Under the pieces are notes generated by a model. The model was not told the origin of the DNA and made no database searches. It worked only from the letters and a program-made list of their open reading frames with translations. Both the position numbers and the translations under genes were made by a program. 64,000 nucleotides of DNA from Eutrigla gurnardus (Eukaryota > Chordata > Actinopteri > Perciformes > Triglidae). The DNA is taken from contig OY741266.1 in the NCBI GenBank assembly GCA_963514095.1, positions 15,857,455 to 15,921,454 of the forward strand, read 5' to 3'. Positions 57,991 through 64,000 of this stretch are shown here, one piece after another (the stretch's first letter is position 1; each line of letters starts with the position of its first letter).

Positions 57991-60900
57991 GACCTGGCAT
58001 GACATACTGTCTTACATTCAGTCTGTGTTTTGGTAAAAATGAGGGCAGAAAATGCGAAAGGATTATTTCAGGAAAAGCTGTGATTATGAGTATTCATGTA
58101 AAAATGATTTGGATGGGGATGAGTGGTGCCAGCATTTTTCGTCAACTGAATGCTTCTGTTCACATAATGGTATCAAATGAAGCAGAAAAAAATTATCAAA
58201 TTAAGCACTATATTGATATCTGATTAACTTAAGGCTACTGGTATTGGTACTGGAATCATATTATTTTAAACTAGGCCAGCTCTAGTTGTGTAGTTAAGAC
58301 TCTTCATGGATTGATTTGTGGATTTATAGTTGTGGAAATGTAAGAATGTACACGGTTGAAATATATTTTGTTTTCATTTGTCAGAAACATGGCATTGCTC
58401 AAGCAGTTAAACAGCTGAATGTTGGCTAAAATTGTTATCTGATTAGTGTGCAGTGAGCACTTCCATAAAATTCAATTGTTCCATTACACACAGTCTAATT
58501 ATGAATCTACATCTTTGCAAATCCCCCTCTGAGAAACAAATGATGTACATAACAATCATATTTCGCAGTGATCACATTTTCAGTGAGAGTGAGATCTTTG
58601 TGGCTTGATTTGGCTGGCTGTGAAGCACAGAGATACTAAGTAGTCTAATTTAATCTTCCTCCCTCATCCAATCAGGGAAGTTCAGACAGCACCTCTTCCT
58701 CATTTTATACGGCTTTTCTATGATCAAATCAATGGTTTTAATGAGGCAATTAAAAATACATAGAGCTGAGCATTAACAAACTGGGATACACTTAAGGGGT
58801 CATCAATGGCTCAATAAAGGCATGGATTTACTGCTATTGTTGTCAGTCATCCTCATAATTGCACTTTAATTGCACAAAGTCTAATAGTGTATACTGTTCT
58901 GGCTGCATTATGGCAAATATGCTTGTTCATATGTGTGGGTATGTTTGCTGTGAGGAATGGATTTAATGGACCACATGAAGTCATCCATCTGCACCAGTGA
59001 ACTATAGGCTTCACACTGTTTGCTGGTGGTTGGACACAATAATAAAATGACAGATATATAGCACTTCAAGCATGAGAGCACTCTCCTTGCCTCTGGTACA
59101 GCAGGAATTTACAACAAAAGATGTTTGGCATAGGTTGTGATGCTTTTCATTGTAAGGAGGTAGAGATAATTTCTATTTTATTTTCCACTTTTAATAAAGC
59201 AGCTTTGTAATCAAACCACTTTCATATGCATTAGTGTTTATCATTGTAAGTGCACTCAAGATGATCTGCGTTCCTCTAACAATCCCAGTCGAGTCATGGA
59301 CAAAATAGCAGACAAATATGCCTATATAGTGCAACTGAATATGGTAATTCATAGTGTTTGGTTTCCCTTCAGACTTTGTCCGTGAGGCATTGATTCAATT
59401 TGGATGTGATAGTATGCGGATGGTGTTTTATTGGGTTGCATTTTATTTTTAGGCATACCTTTTATTCTGTCTACCGTCTGTATCTGTAAACATTATGTGT
59501 GCTAGGAAATCTTTTATCTGTTGATAAAGTATGTCTTGAATGAACATTGTAAAACTTTATGATTATGTTACTATTTATGTGTTGGAAATAGTTATACAAC
59601 TGTGCAATAACCATCTGGTAGTTTTTTTTCCTGTGTTTAATAAAAGGGTATTAAAACATCAGAAAATGCTGCTCGGTGATGCAAGCCAAATAAGACCACC
59701 GTCTCCTTCAGGCAATAAGTAAGACTTTACATGTCTTCATGAGCATGGGATGTTTATCACAAGGATAGCAGAAAGCATTGTTTTATTGTTTGCCATAAAT
59801 GTACTGTCAGTATTTCTTATCATATCAGCAGAAAAAAAATCACATTGACAGGAAGTTAGAAAGATTGTTGTGTTCTATCCATTAAATTCTTAAATTTGCA
59901 ACCAGCCGACCAAACAAACGTCCCTAGAGGCCAATCAAGGAGGTTATTAGTCAGTATTTCCTAGATGAGTAAAGCTTGATTACTAAACAGCAGTTTACAA
60001 TTTACAACCAACAATGGTGCAAGCTGACAAAATGTTTTCATAATGTCGATAAGCATTTTCTTTTTTCTGCATTGTCTGTGTGAAACACATGAATAATGCA
60101 GAGTGCACTGTGGTTGAAGAATCTGCCACAAGGTCAGGGCAGTGACTCAGTATTCCTTTAGGCATGTTTGGAAAGCAAACATTTATAACGGTGTGCATTT
60201 TAGATAAAAGAATAGAATGCCCAAGCTCCCTTCTCGACTCGCATTCAATTTTGTACACCACTGCATCCCCTTAAGCACTATTGCCATGTTACATTTACAT
60301 TGTAGGCACTAGGCTGACATCCAGGGTGGCATTCCATAACTGAAAATAGTGGAATATGTTAAATCAATCTTTGTAATTGTGAGTCACGGAGTAATAAAAG
60401 AGTGTAAGGAACATTCATGTAGTAAGTTAAGTCAGACATCATTTGTGCTCAGCAAAAAGCCATTTAATGTGAGCACCACGATGCCTAAAAGCAGGTACTT
60501 CTAAGTTGACACGAAGCTTTTATTGCAAATGCAAAAGGTCAATTAATAAAATGTCTGTTAAAGCTCACTAACTCATATTTAAATGCACAAGTTTTATCTC
60601 TTGCAGCTTGCATTTGCCATGACTTTAGGATATGAATGTAATTATGTTCACAGAGGCATGTAAGTCGCTACATAGCCTTAAAAATCAGATATACCCTCGT
60701 TCTTCAACTTCCAACGAGGAAAACAACTCTAGATTCTCTTCTCTGCATGAGATTGGGAAACCTTTTTTTTATTATTTTTTTTTATTGTCCCTATGTGATA
60801 TAGTATACGAAGACTGGTTCTGGGACTGGTGCTTGCCTAAAGGTTTGAGGGGCACAAAGAATCATGGGTGTGTGAAGCAAAAATAATGAAGGGAGAACAA

Positions 60901-63704
60901 TTTAGCTGGGGGTCTTGGTTCTTTCCCAAGACATTTTTTAACAGATTAGATGTAATTTCCTCTATTCTGATGCATGCAAACATGGTTTTATACTAAAGAA
61001 ATATGGATATATTTTGTAAAGTGGTTAGCTCCTGTCAGATCACATAATTGAAAATAATAAAAAGCTAAGAGTACATAAATTGATTCCATGACTAATTCAG
61101 AGGATCTATATTTACTTACATTAAATTACAATTTCTGTTGTATGAATTTAAGTCGATGTTATCAAATCAATGATTAAGAAATAGTGGTAGTGGTGAAGAA
61201 ATTATTTTAAAAAATGATCAGGACTTGTCCCACACTCGATACAATGGGTCCGACACCTATGCAAACGATGACTGGAAAAGTGAGGAACATCACCAGTCCA
61301 GCAACTGTTTCCTTTAATTTATCCATGTATATTTTACTAAAAACATCTGACTCATTATATTAAGTGTTCCTGTTAGTGAGGCTTCCTAGGGCTTATGTGC
61401 ATACTGTATACATCAACAAATCGACTGCAGCTCATGTCAAATGTATCAAAAACAGAGCGCAGACCCGCACCAGGAAGTACAGTATGTGCACGGGATTCAC
61501 AGAAGTAAACAGTTGTGCTTTTTAAATGCACTAGAAATGCATTCTAGCTTTAGGCGACTTGACTAAATTATTCATGTACTTGAACCCCAGATGACACGAG
61601 TTTCAAGGTGAGCACTGCAAAACCCTGGGTTACATGTAACAGGGGAGTCCAGCAGCACAGAGATTACCTGGACCTGTGTTGGATTAGTAAACTGTATGTT
61701 CACTGGTGGTCTCTAATGCCAAAGGTTGTCCTTGGCTTTATTATTTTATTCTCCATGCTTCAATATGTGCTGGTTTGCAGCCATGGCATCTATGGCTCTC
61801 AACTTTTTAGTTATGAATATATAGATCAGATTATTAATAGATCAGAGCTAATTTATTCAAAACAGTTTAAAACTTTTGATAATAATCTCAGACTGGGTCA
61901 ACCTCCACTATAAAATATTCATTTGTTTTATGAACTTGCTCAAAATTTTATGGAAACTAGGATCTTTTTTGGGGGTTTCTGTTTGCCATGATATTATGTT
62001 TTCATGAGCCACATAAAGAGTATTTTTCCAAAAAGGGGATCACAATGATTTTCTGCAGTTTAAGTATGCACAGGATACCCAGTACAAAACTGATTTGAAT
62101 CATATTAACTAGTATTATTATATGTTTTATATTATGTTATTATAATTTCATTTTGAGGAAAACGATAATAAAATAGTTAATATAAAGAGAGGGAAATGTA
62201 ATTAAATGAAATGAAATTTCATTTACCGAATACGGTTTTGTGTTTTCATTGAAAGTAGGCCCTGAGCTAGCAATATATCACTAATTGTGTTAAAGCTGGC
62301 AGTGGTTGTTCGGTTGTGTTCGGGCCTTTAGACACTGTATGAAAATGCAGAGCTGCATGCCACAACATTGCCCGTCTTTTCATCTGCACCTCCTACCATT
62401 TCATCTTCCCTCCATCCCGCAGCCCCGACTCCAGAGATCCGCTTGATTAATGAAGATGACAAACAGCACTCATTTATCTCTCCCTCTGTCTCTTTCTATC
62501 CTCCCTTACTATATTAATGACTGTAATCAACTCTAAATAAATAAGTTGTGTCCCTCTGTGCATGAATCTCACCCTCCCAGCTGTGGCAAATTCAAAAGTG
62601 GAATTAAAAAGTGCATTGCAATGCAGTTTCTTCCCATTCTGTCCAGTGTGACCGTCTCCTCCGTTTCTCATCTTTTTCCTCATGCATCTTTGTCTGTTTC
62701 TTTTGAGAGACACCTTGAGGAGATTAAAGGTGTGCTGTGGTGCAGCAGAGGGCCTATCTCTCTCTTTTGATGGGTTGAAGCAGCAACGATACCCTCTTGT
62801 TTCTTGCTGTTGCATCATGGCCATGTTGCATGCTGTTTACTTTCAAGGGGCCAAAATAATTGCTTTCTCTTTTTGCCCTCTTCACTGCCTCTATTATTCT
62901 CGTTGCCGTGCAGCACTTATCTCAAAGTTAGCGGCCCACTTTCAACTCCAGCCAACTCATTTTGCACCAAGTTGGCTAATAAGTTGACCCTTAACTGTGG
63001 GGTTGTGGTGTTCCTTATGCATGAGGGAGGAGGGTTATTGAGTGGATGAGGTTATGACAAGGACCATTCTTTTCTTTTTGTTCTGTGTCTGTCATGGAAT
63101 TTAACCAAAGATGCAAACACACACACATGACCTGCTTCACTTTTTTAGGCTCTAGTTAGTGTTAGTGATGGTGATTGGATTGCATTACGGGAGAAACAAC
63201 TCAGTTCAGTACACCACAACTAACACCAGCTTGAATCCACACCTTTCAGGGTCAACAAAATGTTGCATTATAAGCATCATTATTATATAGCAGGGCATTT
63301 GTACTGTACAATCAATGAATAACCTAGTGTATCACAGTGTAAGCACTTAACAAAGTACAGTATTGAAACTCTGAACACATAAAAACATGTAAAAGTCACT
63401 TTACCTTGCAACCTGTGAAGGAATAAAATGGAGACATTTTCTGGCACTTTTGCAGTGTCACTGAGAGAAATCGATAATATATCTGTATATAATACGCTAC
63501 TCAGCTGAATAGCAGAAACCTTCACCTAAAGACACAATGAGGGAGCTGCAGCATGGCTCATCAAGTGGTCTTTGGCTGCTACAACAGGTCCCAGACATAA
63601 GCTTGTGTTGCAACATGTATTGTAATAGTGCATTGCTGCTGCTACAGTAGTCTGTATGTGTGGAATGAATGGAATATTGTATTGATGTGTTTTTCCAGGG
63701 ACAT

Positions 63705-63790
63705 CCTTACAGCCTAGCGGTTAGCATGAATACCCTATACAATGCTGCAGGGATGACATTTTTGTAGGCCAACCCGCAATTTAGCACCAC
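63705..63790 (+). repeat. Possible tRNA-like SINE fragment
   Basis: CAGCCTAGCGGTTAGCATGAATA resembles the A-box region found in tRNA-derived fish SINEs ('AGCCTAGYGGTTAGCRYG'). The expected B box is not clear; CAACCCGCAATTTAG is the nearest candidate. Low confidence. Confidence 0.33.
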
Positions 63791-64000
63791 ACTGGTTCCC
63801 TCGACAAAAAGTCAAGGGGATTATTACATTATATTTTAGTTTATACTGACATGTTTCATAGAACAAAACTTTGAAATCTCTTAAGCTTGTGTTCACCATA
63901 GACCTTATTTCAGGCATCTAACTAAAAACCCATTTAAAAAAAACACTAATGCTGGTTTAAGGACTCATTCCTGCAACACTTTATAACACACCCTTCCCTG

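Larger units (their letters stand above)
49852..64000 (+). other. sgcz: sgcz intron downstream of exon B (partial)
   Basis: The intron begins with donor GTAAGC and extends past the window end. I looked for the following sarcoglycan exon and did not find it. Contents are a CA tract directly after the donor, an unclassified repeat-like stretch at 50.5-50.9 kb, CT and CA tracts at 53-55 kb, an L2-type LINE remnant at 56.6-58.0 kb and otherwise unremarkable AT-rich sequence, including 58.0-63.7 kb where I see only a weak SINE candidate at the end. Confidence 0.82.

Overview
The window looks like intronic vertebrate DNA from a teleost fish. It is AT-rich and full of long dinucleotide microsatellites. 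It also carries fish-type transposon relics: BED-finger hAT, a Tc1/mariner relative with a 'DVDEVLWPDR' transposase tail, L2-type LINE and a Rex3-like LINE end. There are no operons, no long ORFs and no prokaryotic signals. Most apparent ORFs are microsatellite translations or chance open frames.

The only host gene I can support is a sarcoglycan, best matched to zeta-sarcoglycan (sgcz), read on the + strand. Two internal coding exons are visible. Exon A (14313-14414, 102 nt) and exon B (49764-49851, 88 nt) are each bounded by AG/GT. They join in frame into a continuous extracellular segment just C-terminal of the membrane anchor. The intron between them is 35,349 bp. At least 14.3 kb of intron precedes exon A and at least 14.1 kb follows exon B. 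I found neither the preceding exon (cytoplasmic/transmembrane part) nor the next one (start of the later beta-rich ectodomain).

Layout. 1-14312: upstream intron with a small tandem duplication, a LINE 3' end on the minus strand, a Rex3-like LINE end beside a CAGTGGTGGAA-ended repeat, long CT/GA/GT tracts, and hAT relics around 9.86-10.61 kb encoding a BED finger. 14415-49763: the large intron. It holds a small inverted-repeat MITE (15.66-15.93 kb), a two-level tandem repeat (17.1-17.4 kb), a TA-flanked deletion derivative of a Tc1/mariner-like element (18.05-19.12 kb), a 21-nt poly-G, a nest of two DNA transposons at 25.26-27.15 kb (an 8-bp-TSD hAT inside a TTAA-flanked element that also carries a GC-rich minisatellite), and inverted-repeat elements at 28.78-29.58, 31.75-32.29 and 43.51-44.99 kb. 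A LINE 3' end lies near 42 kb and a ~140-bp-period tandem repeat near 46.3-46.76 kb. 49852-64000: downstream intron with an 85-nt CA tract, a CT tract, a degenerate L2-type reverse-transcriptase pseudogene (56.6-58.0 kb) and two weak tRNA-like SINE candidates.

Two things stand out. Both sarcoglycan exons have a long alternating dinucleotide tract starting within 10 nt of the 5' splice site: GT after exon A and CA after exon B. Several transposons have boundaries and target-site duplications that can be read to the base. I did not find a convincing wholly new biological system. The most unusual objects are the nested transposon, the hairpin at the deletion junction of the mariner-like element, and the splice-site-adjacent repeats.
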